NCBI GenBank assembly: GCA_036346275.1
Contig: CM070711.1
Coordinates: forward strand, 67,123,078-67,187,077
Length of the DNA: 64,000 nucleotides
Direction: 5' to 3'
From: Otatea glauca
Lineage: Eukaryota > Streptophyta > Magnoliopsida > Poales > Poaceae
Part shown: positions 34,661 to 46,769 of the stretch, in pieces
Layout: each line of letters starts with the position of its first letter
Numbering within the stretch: the stretch's first letter is position 1
Notes under the pieces: model-generated
The model's input: the letters and a program-made list of their open reading frames with translations, nothing else
Told to the model about the DNA's origin: nothing
Databases searched by the model: none
Translations under genes and position numbers: made by a program

Positions 34661-35530
34661 AAGCTTGGCCCATATATATTTATTAGATAATTATCTATAA
34701 TTTTATTAGCATTTTCACAATTTAAAGCTAATTATCGAGCAAATATCAAAATTATCGAAATAATAGAGAAATAAATTGAGCATGTATAAACATGAAATTA
34801 TGATAGGAAAATATACACTCAGATATATGGAGCTTCCAATATATGTTAGGTCTAAGGTTCAACAATTTACGGAAACCTATATACCTAGAAATTTAGTTTC
34901 TACGATTTAATATAAATTTTCAAAACTTATTAACTAATTTTTTATTTCTGTAAATTTCAGGGCCTATAATATAAAATTTATTTATCCCGATAAATTTCTA
35001 TAATTATGTGGAACTTCAGGGCCTTTTCGCAAAATTACCGCAACAGCAAAATATTATGTAATTAACTTCAACTTCAGGTGTTAAAACAAAAAATTTACTG
35101 TAAACCACAATACTTTAGTCTTCGAGCCAAATTGCAGATAGGCCGATGGCCCGCTTATTTTTATAGGTTTTTTTCTTTTTTTTTTCTCGGTCTAAAGTCT
35201 AACGGCCTGTCGGCCTGTGGGCCTCTCGTACATGAGCCACGACGGCCCACGAGACTAGCTCAGGCCGTGCAGAGTGTGACGGCCACGTGGCTAGGATTTA
35301 CAAACCCAGCACAGCAGCACGGTTTTTGGACGGTGACACGCGGCATGCAGCGCGTGGCGTGCGCAATTATAGCGCAGGGCACGAGAGGCGCGCGATGGTT
35401 GACTCGGAGCGGGGCGGCTGCAGTGGGCATTGCGGAGCTCGACGGCGGGCATCGCGTGGCTCGGGGCCGCGTCGCACGGTGCGCAGCCAGGGTAAGTTGT
35501 GTCGCGTCGGGCGTTGCGCAGGCATGGACT
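34661..35530. other. AT-rich DNA, then a GC-rich segment
   Basis: 34661-35090 is AT-rich, non-coding, possibly Copia leader sequence. 35190-35530 is GC-rich, with GGCCACGTGGCTAGG-like and CGCGTGGCG motifs, and has an open frame without recognisable domains. Its right part is interrupted by the next element at about 35531. Confidence 0.35.
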
Positions 35531-36055
35531 AGGGGTGGGGCTTTTTTTAAATTGAAATTGAATTATCGAACCAAATTAACTGATTATTTTGATTTTCTTA
35601 GTTTTGAGTTTTCAATTTTCAATTTGGTTTTTATTTTAGTATAATTCGGTTTTCGATTCGGTTTTTCATTTGTAAAAACTGAAATAACCGAATAGTCCAT
35701 GTACAATACCACATTTATAATGTTTTCCCTAAAGTCACTAAACAATTCTCATGTTCTAACACATTTATGCATATGTTTGATATATCATATGTTCTATTAT
35801 ACTTATACTGTAATGATCTATAAATATTGTGTGCGTTTATCCCTACTTTGTATTACGATATGAGAAAGATTAAATCTAATCTACTTAGTATTTATTCATA
35901 TTTCGGTTAATCGAAAAACCAAATTAACCAAACTAAAATGATTTATTTAATTCGGTTCGATTTTTTATTTTGGTTCAAGAAATTCGGTAACCAGTTTTTA
36001 AAAACCGAATTATTTTAAAACAAAAAACCGAACTGATTAGACAGAAAAACCGAAT
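35531..36055. mobile_element. Possible non-autonomous hAT-like element
   Basis: The left end TAGGGGTGGGGC and the right end ACCGAATGCCCA resemble the CATTCGGTTTT subterminal pattern of grass hAT elements. The inside repeats ATTCGGTTTT and ACCGAATT in both directions. The last bases of the right inverted repeat and the target duplication were not found, so this is tentative. Confidence 0.45.
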
Positions 36056-36142
36056 GCCCAATGCGCCCTGCACAACCCGTGCGCGGCACGGTAGGCGCGC
36101 GTCGGGCAAAGTGTGCGAGTGCGTGGAACACAATGGGACGTG

Positions 36143-37585
36143 GTTCACGAAACCGTTTGCGGCGGTTTTCAGTGAGTCGGCGGTACGGTTTTGTGATAAA
36201 CCGCTCGAAAATCGTGAAAAACCGAACGGTTTGCAAATTTGAAAATTTTGAAAGTTGGTCAAACGAGATCGCGAAAACCACGGTTTTTGATGAAAAACTG
36301 CTCGGTTTTCGCGAAAAACCGAGCGGTTTTTGGAGAAACCCGCCAAAAACCGCCCGATGTTGGAAAATTGGGGGGAAATCGAAAAAAATTGGGAAAAAAT
36401 GCAAAAAAATATTGTAAAATTTGTAGAAATATAGGGAGGTTAAAATTGAGTAAAAATATATAAATAAGGTATGTGAAAACATGAAAAATTTCAGAATGAT
36501 CTCTCCTAAATTTGGAAAAAAATCGACATAGTCTTTGCTATATTTTAGAGAATTAGAAGTTGTAAGTTATGTATTTAGCAATAATATATCAATAAATAAT
36601 CTTTCATTGCAATACTACAAGTCTACAATCACATAAGTGCAAAAATCAGTATTTACATAACTACAAAGCAAAATCATTTGCAATTTCACTACCATTTACT
36701 TATCAACACCATTTACATTATAATGCATTTAAATTGAAGTTGTGGAGTAGGCATAAGCATAGCTTCGTCACTCTTCCATTGTCGCAAAAATGACATGTTC
36801 GACCTACATGAACGGAACATCGAAATCCGATGACAAAAGGAAAAATAGTTAAAATATAAGAACAAATTGAAAAAATTGCAAACAAAAATTTAAAAATGTA
36901 AAAAAAATCCCAATTAATCTATAAAACACCTAAGATAAATTTTTACAATTTTTTAAATCATTTATTTCTTCTAAAAAATCTAAAACAGAAATTAATGAAA
37001 AGGAACAAATACACTGTCAGATTTTTATAAATAGTAAAATGATTTATTATATTCTAAAATTTTACTGAAAATATAAATAGTTCCAAAGGATCATGTACTA
37101 AAATTTTCAAAAATATTATACTTCATTTATTTCCCATATAAAATCAAAAACTGAAGAGCATATACAATGATAATAGCACTTTCAGAATTTTTAAAAAATA
37201 CACATATCTGATCATCATCTTAAAATTTTACATAATTATTTTTATGACGTTATAACATCACAAAAAAAGTTTAAGAAATATTAGACTTCATTTTGTGCCC
37301 CTAGAAAATAGAAAACTAAAGAGCATATATTGTGACAAGATCACCGCTGTAATTTTTAAAAATGTACATATCGATAATAATCAAAAATTTGACAGAATCA
37401 TTAGGATTACCTCAGGAACGCAAAAAAAAAATTTGACACTTTTTGCTAAATTTCTTCAAATTTTTTGAATTTACTGTTCATCTGGCCGGTTTTCCGAACG
37501 GTTTTAATTACCGAACCGGCTCGGTACGGCCGGTTTTCGGGAAAAACGAGCGGTTTTCGACGGTTTTTAAACCTGGCGGGGACTG
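36143..37585. repeat. Element with AACCG/CGGTTTT-rich ends
   Basis: Both ends (36143-36360 and 37480-37585) are packed with CGGTTTTCG and AAAACCG motifs in both directions, around about 1.1 kb of AT-rich DNA. It resembles the terminal structure of the small hAT at 19801-20167. Its right end AAACCTG is compatible with a CAGG-type terminus. The left terminus and target duplication were not identified. Confidence 0.45.
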
Positions 37586-37761
37586 TCTGCAGCGAGGATG
37601 CGGCGATCGGTTTTCCTTTTTTTTCTCATGAATAGTAACCAAAGGCCTTAATTTTGGCAATTAAAGTAATCTAGTCTCCAATCGACGATTAAGAAAGACT
37701 AATCTAAATAATTAGGAAAATTAATCTGTATGACAAAAAAAGTTGAAAAAATGATGATAAT

Positions 37762-38039
37762 TGTCATAGATTAATCCTAATACCAATCAAGAATAGACGA
37801 AGAACAATTACAATAGATAAACCAAAAATATAAGGAAATCAACTGTTTTCCCTTTATTGATTTTAGATTAGTTTTCCTATATAATGGGATGCTATATTTA
37901 TATCCAAAGCACCTCAAGGTAGTTTCAGAATTCGTCCACCAAAACTAAAAATCCAGATATATCTTGACAACCACGACCTAGCGTCCAAGAATCCAAATAT
38001 ATCTTAACAGCCACGACCTAGAGTCCAATTATATCAACA
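37762..38039 (-). repeat. Second copy of the Copia LTR
   Basis: It matches the LTR at 29191-29427 throughout and carries an additional internal duplication of about 43 bp (CACGACCTAG block, twice at 37972-38020). It could be the 5' LTR of the same Copia element after insertions, or a solo LTR. No primer-binding site adjoins it and no target duplication matches. Confidence 0.65.
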
Positions 38040-39085
38040 CTTCGCACCATTGTGGATTTGGCTTCGGGAGCTAGTGAGCTACTCCTGTACACTGGAAGTT
38101 TGCCATGTGGAGCAGGCGACGTATAAACAGCACGGGCCAAGCCTTCAACAACACTGAGTAGGAGATGTCATGTATTAGGCAGAAAACAGAATTTGACATG
38201 GCTGCCCTGAGTCTGGCATTCAGAGTAGAAAGCCGAGGCTCAGCTAGTTGCAAGAAAATCAAACAGTACTAAGGCCCTTGTTTGGTGTACATGGCTCAAT
38301 TTTACTACGAGAAATTTCTTCCTTCCTTAGGCTTTGGCAGAGAGAACAGAGAGCCTAAGCCCAGCTGCTTCGTGCGTGCGTGTGACTAATTCTTAATTGG
38401 ATGCTTTGCTTCGTGCATGTGGACACTATCCGATCCGCACTCACCATACGAAATGTGAAAATAAAATCAGAAGACCTGATCATCGACACACAGCGATCCG
38501 ATCATAGTGCAGTCCATCGATTGGTCCTTCGGCAAGAGTTGCGTTGTTCGAACAGAGGATAGAAAAATCTGTTGGCCCAAATTCTGGAGATAACTCACTC
38601 ATGGCTTGCTTCTTCGAATTTCTCACAATCACAGGAAGAACAAGTGAGTGAACACGCTGGAGAGGAAGAACAATGACATTCAGCTCCTCAACATGTGTTG
38701 ACTCCTTTCCACGCACCCACATACAAGTCTAAAAGATATCTTTAATTTGAGAAGATATACATATTGAACAACACCACGAACTTGACAGCGGAGAGTTATG
38801 TGTGCACATTACACGCGTGCATTACTGCAGCACCGGAAGCCGGACTACGTACCCTAGTCCCCTGTAGTTTCACTTCCACGTATATGACATCTGCCTATAC
38901 ATCACTACGTGTATATCTTTTTTCTTCTTTTTTTCACAGAAAACCAGCAAGCTGGCCATCTTTGTACGTAGCTACATCTACGTCTGCCACTCGATACGCC
39001 GGCCCAAGGTGTAAGTAATAGAGCCGAATCAATTCAATGACGTTGATTCTGATGTAATGAGTGTGCATCGATGATTCCTGGATCG
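38040..39085. other. 3' flank of the intact CCD8 gene
   Basis: The first part holds two open minus-strand fragments at 38071-38262 and 38480-38722. The latter starts MWVRGKESTHVEELNVIVLP and looks like real coding sequence, but no family was recognised. The part next to the stop codon is presumably the CCD8 3' UTR. No clear polyadenylation signal was seen. Confidence 0.35.
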
Positions 39086-42000
39086 TTACTTCCTGGGCAC
39101 CCAGCAACAGTGCAAACCGTATGGCAGCCCGTACGGGAACTTGGCCCGTGCGATCTCCTCGAACGTCGAGCCGTCCAGCACCAGCGCGTAGCCCGACCCG
39201 TCCTTGGCGCTCACCATCGAGATCGCGACGCCTACCAAAAAGGTTTCGCAACGCTATGTCAGTCGGTCACAAACCTAAGCAAGTTGGCACGCAACCTCAA
39301 GAGGAACAATACGTATCCGCGGGTGATGGTACTAACCGTCGTCTTCCTCCACGGCGCCGGGGCGTGGCACGAAGAAGGGCTCCGACGGCACGGCGCCCTC
39401 CTCGTACCAGTTCTTGGCCGTCTTCTCCACCAGATCGACCTTGGTGAGCGTGTTGGGGAAGTTGCACGGCCGGCGCGCGCCGCAGGCGTAGGCGTAGCGG
39501 TACTTCTTGCCGAGGTGGGCGGGGTTGATGCTGCACATGTCCATGCCCCGGCCGTGCTCCTCCGGGTCCAGCGCCGACTCCAGCTCGCCGAACGGGCTGC
39601 CGTCGAGAGGTATCCTGAAACGGCCCACCCTGCAGGTCCATGACCCAAAAGACATTCTCGATCAGCCCATGCAAGCACTACTAATTCATCGTTCGGGCCG
39701 TGGTAGAAAAATACAGGAAACTCTCCGTAGGTACGTACCTGGCATCGGGGAGGACGTCCTGGCCGGCTAAGGACCGGAGGTTCTGGAGGCGGAGCTTGTC
39801 GAGGATGGAGGTGTTGGCGTTGTGCTCGCAGCAGTCGGCGATGATCGCCGTCACCCGCCCCTCCTCGTCCGTCTCCTCGTACGCGTTGATGAAGTGGAAC
39901 GTCACGAACGGCGGCACCTCCACGCTCGCCACCTTTGGTTATCCCAACATCCAAAAAGTGAAAAACCCCACTCAAAATCACCAACCAGAAACGCAATTGG
40001 CACGAATTAGCTAGCACGGGTTATAACGTACGGTAACTTACAATCTTGCCGCTGGCCTTGCACATGACGTGCATGTAGCTCCCGGACTCGAGGTGCCACT
40101 CGAACTTGTACAGCGGCGTGGGCTCCGCGCGGAGGAGGTTCTTGGCGCAGTACCGGAGCGGCATCTCCGGCACGACGACATAGTGCTCGGTGATGGGGAA
40201 CGAGTGAACCCACCCGGGCGCTGGGCCGCCGCGGCAGTCCACCCTGCCGACGAACTGCCTCTCGTTGCTCCCGGCGTCCATCCTCGCCACCACGTAGCCG
40301 GGCCGGATCAGATCGGGGATCAGCGTCCAGAACTCGGTCTCGGTCACGATAGGGTGCGCCGAGTGGATAAGGCCGCCCAGCTTGTCCGTGTACTGGAACT
40401 TGCCGATCGTGCCAAGCGTGTCCGGGTCAATCACGATGGAGCCCTTGACGGTCTCCGTCAAGCAGAGCACGCGGCCGTCCCCGAGCATGACGACGCCGGT
40501 GTTGGAGTTGTCGGTGAGCGAGGAGCCCGAGAAGAGGCTCGCGAGCTGACCGACGAAGGACATGAAGCCGTCCGGCTTGGGAACCTCCGAGAACTCGCGG
40601 TAGCACACCTTGCCGTGCGCGCGCGCCGCCTTGTACGCCTCCGACTCGATCTGGCGGTGCGCGCCCACGGCGCGACCCCCGCGGAACGAGACGCGCACGA
40701 GCGTCGCGTAGCCGTCGAACAGGTGCCGGAAGCCGTAGTCGCCGAGGTTCCATAGGCCCGGACCATTCCTCAGGTACGTGCCATCCTACAACAAGTTGCA
40801 TAGATTTGATCAATTATTGAGCCTCAACGAAAAAATCCATCGAAGTTCACGGACAAATTGATCTAATCATGAGCTTATCCTAGATAAATTGCATAGCTAA
40901 TTAGCTGGACGATTGCATCATAGCTTAGTGAGTTGTAGTAGCAAAGCAATAACCATGTTATACTTCACGTACACCTGTTTTAATTCATCCTAGTCACTGT
41001 CGAAATGGCACGCACAGTCGAATGGATTCCTCGGAAAAAGAACTCGGCACGAACAGTGATCTCATCACTTGGAGTTAGGGGACAAGGTTTTAGCCTTTTT
41101 TTCTCAAAGTTGCGGGGACCAACAAAACTACAATCACAAGACAGCGGCGCCATTGTCGCCGTAGAGAGGTGTGAGCAGAGAATCTATCCTTGGTATATAT
41201 GCTGTGTTCCCCACAAGCACCGTAAGTGCCGAGATGCCATTTCCTTTTCGCTAGGCCTTATATAGGGTAAGTTAGTGTCGCCCTCTTCTTCGTCGATCGC
41301 AACTAAAGATGTGCGTGAAGTGCTTCCCCAACTGCCGTTACAGTGAAAAATTACAGTTTCCAGCTTGCCATGTAATACCTGGCCATGTTAGATACTCCCT
41401 CCATCCAAATTTACAAAGTGTATTTCTTCTCAGAGTACATAGACCAAGAAAATATAGAAAATAATTAGATTATTCTTAATTTTTATCACAAAGCACTGTA
41501 TTTAATATATATAGGTAGAGAATATAAAGTAAAGATAGATATTTATTAGGGATATAGAGAAAATATTATAGTAATTTTACATTAGAAGATAAAATATGTT
41601 GTATATTTATGGATAAAATTATTAAAAAACACGTCTCTTATAACTTGGCCTGGAGGGAGAACTATGCACATATTACGTACGTGTCCAACGATGGCACAAC
41701 TTTTGGTTACATATATATATCGGAGTATCGTATATGTGCTTTAGTTTGCCTAGATGTTTGGTGTTGCCTACACTAATTAAGATGCTATATATGATTAAAG
41801 AGAGGTGTTTTCATGCTTTTCTTTTTGACAGTTGTGTAAATATTAAAATATAAATGAATGGTAGATAGTGATTACTTACCCCTTCGCTTGCTTTAAAATT
41901 TGTGTAACCTGTATTGAGAGAGAAAGCATTGAAGCACTGCTCATAATTAAAATGGTTAGGTTAATCGAAAGAATTTGTTACGCAGTGCGACCTGGTCTAA

Positions 42001-42601
42001 AAGTACTACTAATTGTTAGCAACTAAGTATATATAGATGTTACGGAGGTGACAACCTTTGAATCAAAGTAACGGAAAAGATTCACATTCTTGAAGGGAAA
42101 TGCGTGGCTATCCTTTGCTTGGACCACCGGCAGATTATTATAAATTTTTGAGGTTATGGTTAGTCAGTTCAAGAATCTTTAATTAGGAGGAGATAACACA
42201 AAGTACTCAAATTAAAACGTAGATAGATGGATTTGTGCAAGTAAAGAGTTATCATCACCCACCAGCCACAGAGGCAGCTGTCCCTCCACCTCAAGCGCCC
42301 CCTCCCACCTCTCCTGCCGGATGCTCTTCCACGCCACGAGCTCGCCGGCGCCGCCTCGGCCCCCACGGCGGCGCGGGGCGTCTACGGGGCGGGCAGGCGG
42401 GGCGACGACCGGCGGCGCCTCCGTCACGGCGCTGGCCGCGAGAGGCTGCGCCACGGCCCGCTTGCCCCCCTGGCTGGCCAGGCGGCCCGGCGGCACACCG
42501 GCCGGCCGGCCCGCGGCGCCAGACAGCGCCGCGAAAGCGCAGAGCGACGACGCCACAGTGGGGGACATGGCGATCGAGCTCGGCCCTGAGATTCTAGCCA
42601 T
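39086..42601 (-). CDS. CCD8: Carotenoid cleavage dioxygenase 8 (carlactone synthase)
   Basis: Five exons on the minus strand: 42263-42601, 40042-40785, 39739-39932, 39337-39629 and 39086-39231. All have GT/AG borders and matching phases (0, 0, 2, 1), giving 571 aa without interruption. If translation begins at the second Met (42568, MSPTVASS), which lines up with the start I recall for rice D10, the product is 560 aa. The N-terminus is Ala/Arg/Pro-rich, as expected of a plastid transit peptide. The iron-binding His motifs of the family are all present: HSAHPIV, GWVHSFP, FHFINAYEE and YGLHCCW. In the known pathway CCD8 converts the CCD7 product 9-cis-beta-apo-10'-carotenal to carlactone, the strigolactone precursor that restrains tillering. 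Intron 1 (1477 bp) contains a Stowaway-like MITE. A paralogue on the same strand at 7883-21314 is broken. The equivalent rice gene is D10; this appears to be the functional copy. Confidence 0.95.
41395..41659. mobile_element. Stowaway-like MITE in CCD8 intron 1
   Basis: The left end CTCCCTCCATCC and the right end GGCCTGGAGGGAG are inverted repeats. TA precedes the left end; AA follows the right end, probably a mutated duplication. 265 bp, AT-rich and non-coding. It lies in intron 1 of the intact CCD8 gene. Confidence 0.75.
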
Positions 42602-42752
42602 CAAAGCTCTAACGGTGTACGACTGACTGTACGTGGTTGCTACGAGAGTGGTGCAGCGCACACACAGCTAGCAAACTAAGCAGCGCAGGTGTACGGTACT
42701 ACCGCTAAGATTTGGTTTTGAATGGGATCATACCTTGGTCAAGGGCTCAAGG

Positions 42753-42766
42753 CTATATATATATAG
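42753..42766 (-). promoter_or_regulatory. TATA box of the CCD8 gene
   Basis: On the minus strand CCTATATATATATAG lies about 150 bp before the first ATG (42601). No other ATG lies between the expected start of transcription (about 42720) and that ATG. An ATTGG/CCAAT-type motif is found about 45 bp further upstream. Confidence 0.65.
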
Positions 42767-45700
42767 GCCGAGGAGATCGAGGAGCCTGGGTGTGCTGACG
42801 TAATGAGATTGGAATCTTGCTGGGTCTAAATTCTTGGGGGCAAAAGGTCGCGCGCGCCGCCTTGTCTGGGTCCCGCTGTCACGTTGCAGGCTGGCTGGCT
42901 GTCCCTGCAGCTTGGTTTGCTCCGGCGTACGTACGTGCGTGTGCCGCGGTCGCAGGCAGGAATGGAAAACCGCTGGTCACGGTAAGGGTTTCCGCACAGT
43001 TCTCTGTCTGTTCACTGACCGTTGAATCAAGGCGGTGAACGGTTTAAATCGCTAAACAGTGATAAGCTATAGCTTTATTGTAGTGCCACTACAGTGTAAA
43101 AACAGCACGGTGTTTTTTAAACAGTACCCCCGAATGATCAGAATCATAACTTTTTGATCTAATGATTCACGTGTAATTGTCAAAGTCACAATCACGGAGT
43201 GAGTGCATTGGATCTCTGTGCGCTGGTTTCTGCTGGGCCAAGATGGCGCGTCGCATGCAGTTGTCTAGTGTGGTATGCCTTTGCGTGCTGAACCAGAAAT
43301 ATATAGGTGGTATCTGCGTCGATAGTTACTGACGTTTTCAGAGGATTAATCTGACTCGGTCGTTAGGTTCTCTCGTTTTTAACCATACCATGTAGACAGA
43401 AGGAATGGTTATTGTCAGCTTGCGTGGGAAATGAGATAGACGAACTAGGATGAATCCACAAAATTTCAAAGTTGGTGTTCCAGATATAAAAGAGTATAGA
43501 TACAATAATGTCAGGGAGTACTTCTCCGAATCAAGCTAGTAAAACTGCTGATGTTTACTTGATGCTTATCGGTTAGAATCTTAAACAACTAAGGTGTTGA
43601 TTGCTGACTTGCTGCATCTCATAGTAACCTTTGTTTTAACAGGGAAGTTTTTCACCTCCTCCCATCCGGACCAAAACCGGGTCCTATGTAACTATCACTA
43701 GTGATCTGGTAATTACCTGTAAGTTTTTTTTAGAACGTACTGTAATTACCTGTTAGTTGGTGACCTCCTAAATGGTCCGCAACTAGACACATCTCATTTG
43801 CATTGGGATTACATAATACATATTCATGTATCATCTCTTAATTTTTCATAGGTACATGTGACACCATACAAAAATCTCTTAACTTCGCTAGACAAGATTA
43901 GCGCAGGACTTTACATGCTCTTGTATCTGCTAGCAAGCTGCGCATGCATTATCTCATCTCTGTTCTTTCGCGGGCTGTACGTACTACTTGATCTACTATC
44001 TACGTGTTGTTTTGGGGCATAATTTCGTGAGACAGATGGGCGGTGCGTGAGATAGATTGATCGTAATGAAGTCATCTGGAAGGTGGTCAGGTACCAGGAA
44101 AGAAGAGAAAAATCTTGTGCACTTGGAGAGCGCCAAAAGTCGAGAACATATTAGAGATTATATACTTGGCCCGATTGCAAAGGTGCTTGCAGCTGCAGAT
44201 GTTTATTTTGAGCGAGACCATTAGTACAAAAGGAGACCGTATGACGTGTTGGAGTATTATATATACACAAGGACATTGATGAAATGCTTTGAAATAGTAC
44301 AGCAAGCCAAACTTTCGACTAACACATATGCGATGCCAGAAATAATGACAAAGATCTAGCTAGGGAATTGAAGTGACCACGATATATACCTATAACGTCA
44401 GAATAAGTAGATCACGATGCTGATCAAAGTCACGATTCTGCTAACCGATTAATTCCAAAACCCAAATTGACAATTTGAAACTTGAAAGAACAGTATTTCT
44501 ATGCTTTCCTTCTTAATACAAGTTGCACAAATTTTTAAACAAGGGAAGGGGTAAGTAATACCAACATCTAAATTTCATTCATGCTTTAATATTTGTAAAA
44601 CTTTCAATAAGAAAAAAAACATAGGAGCACTTCTCAAATCGAAACTTGGAGTTTTTTTTAAAAAGTCTTTTTGCCGTCAAACCCATTTTATAGAGATTTT
44701 TTATTCTCGATCCTCCGATTAGATCGACTGATATCAATTCAATTATCACAAATTGGATTTCATCATCTGTCAATTTTCAAGGGTCTTTTGCGTAAGCCGA
44801 GGGTATTTTAGTTTTCTTCGGGGTCGTAATCTTACGAAAAACCCCATCAAAGCACACATTTTTTACCTTAGCCCACACTTTTTCACTTTTGCCCAAGATT
44901 TCCATCCTTCGCAAAAACCTCCCCTACAAATTTTAGAATCTACATCCGAGCCCACAAATTTTCAATCAAGTCCTCATACTCTTCCAGAACCTTTTGGAAC
45001 TTTTCAAGCTCAAACATCTAGACCTACCTTCTAGAACCTTCCCAGAAGCTTTTAATTTTAGTGGTAGCCCACAATTTCAAACCATTCCACATATTCCAAA
45101 ATATTTAGCAATAGGATGAGATCAACAAATTCATCAACCAAAACCTTGAAAAATCCTTCATTGTTTATGCCCAAACTGAGGCAGAAAAGGAGCTAAAATA
45201 GGAGAAGGAGAAAAACGCTGGTCACAACCACATTTTAACGCCGGAATCGATGGTGGAACCCACCAAAAACACAAGAGGATGAAGCACCGATGAGACAAAA
45301 TGACCAGTTCATGCTATACATAGTGGTCTCCAATGAACACAAAGGAAAAACTTGCTTATATTCTTGTTCATGAAAGGGAGAGAGGAAGAGGGAGTGGTAG
45401 AACTCACCTTAAAGCTCTAGATCTGGCCGAGGGAGGGTCGACATGCTGCCCGAGGCGGTGACGCTAGGTGGTGGTGGCAGCATGAGGAGCAGCGACGATA
45501 GGGCGAGAGAGAGAAGGTGAAGGGGAGAGAGAGGAAGAGGCGGCACCAGCGGTGGGTTTGCCCAATGGAGAAAAGCGATGACAGCTACACAAGTAGGGGG
45601 TGGTAGGATCGGTGAGTAGAGAGAGAGGAGTCAGGTGAGAAAGGGAAAAGAAAAGGAAAGAGAAAAGAAAGAAAAGGAAAGAGAAGGGAGAGAGGGGGGA

Positions 45701-45916
45701 TTCTAGATTTTATTTAGAAATTTTGTAAGTGCAGGAATTTTGCTAGATTTGACTGTAGGACCATGAAATAATTTTCTTATTTTTCTAAAAATATATTAGG
45801 TGTGATTGGTTAATAAATTTATGTAGCTCTCGAGCAAGGAGCGGCAAAGGAGCAGAAATTTCTGGATGAGCTCGCTTTACAGGAAAATCGTGAAGTTGAG
45901 GATCTAAGCAAGCTGC
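42767..45916. other. CCD8 upstream region, no gene seen
   Basis: About 3.1 kb without a recognisable gene. 42830-43060 is moderately GC-rich and is the proximal promoter region. 44640-45720 contains a C-rich then GA-rich stretch (GAGAGAGAG and GGAAAAGAAAAGG runs near 45480-45690). This resembles decayed retroelement or non-autonomous transposon DNA that could not be named. Confidence 0.35.
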
Positions 45917-46769
45917 CACTACTATAGAAATGGTCATCTGGGTCGGTTTTGGTGGCAATAGAAAGTCCTTAGACAGTGATGACGAGCGGCGATCACAGAC
46001 GGTTTTCGCCCGATAGAGATATAGTGTTATATGTGTCAGTTCCAAGGTCAGAACCGACCCAGAAGACATATTATCTCTATCGGTTTCAAGCTAGAAACCG
46101 ATAGAGATAATTAGGCATACGTATCAGTTTCACGATCAAAACTGATAGACAAGTCCTTATAATCTCTATGGATTGTTAGCGTGGAACCGATAGAGATTAG
46201 TGAATTATCTCCATCGGTTCCATGCTCGAAACCGATAGAGATTACACGTCTCTATCAGTTCTAACCATGGAATCGATAGAGATAAATCCCAGGTATCACC
46301 TCCACAGTATATTCACAATCACAGATTGACAAATTTATAGTATATTCACAGATTAATAGTATATGCACAATTGACAAATTCACAGTATACTCACAGATCG
46401 ACAATTCATGATATATTCACATTCATTGTATTGTTGACAGTATACATACTCAATGCAGAAATCTGTAGCACAATCCTCTAACGTAACTCTCCTCAGGTAG
46501 TCCCAACGTCCTACTAGAAGGCTCTTTGCCCTAAACAATTACATCTAGAGTACCACATAGATTGTCTACTGAACATACTCAATGCAGAAATCAGTGGCCT
46601 TTTCCTTGCAAAACTTCTTGGCACAAGAGCAATCTTTTGTATTGCTTTTATAGACAACTTTTGTCTGAAGTATTTCCTGCTATGTTACAAGGATACAATA
46701 AACTAGTTAAACTATTAACAAGCATATATCGAGAAACAACATTATTTGATAAATCAAAACAAGGAGACC

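Noticed and set aside
29191..38039. Calling 29191-38039 one complete Copia element with two LTRs
   Set aside because: There is no primer-binding site next to the upper LTR, no matching 5-bp duplication, and different flanks; only the lower LTR is assigned with confidence.
38271..38300. Possible MITE start (GGCCCTTGTTTGG)
   Set aside because: No inverted partner was found downstream.
40069..40755. 228-aa plus-strand open frame opposite CCD8 exon 2
   Set aside because: It is the antisense shadow of the conserved, correctly spliced CCD8 exon.
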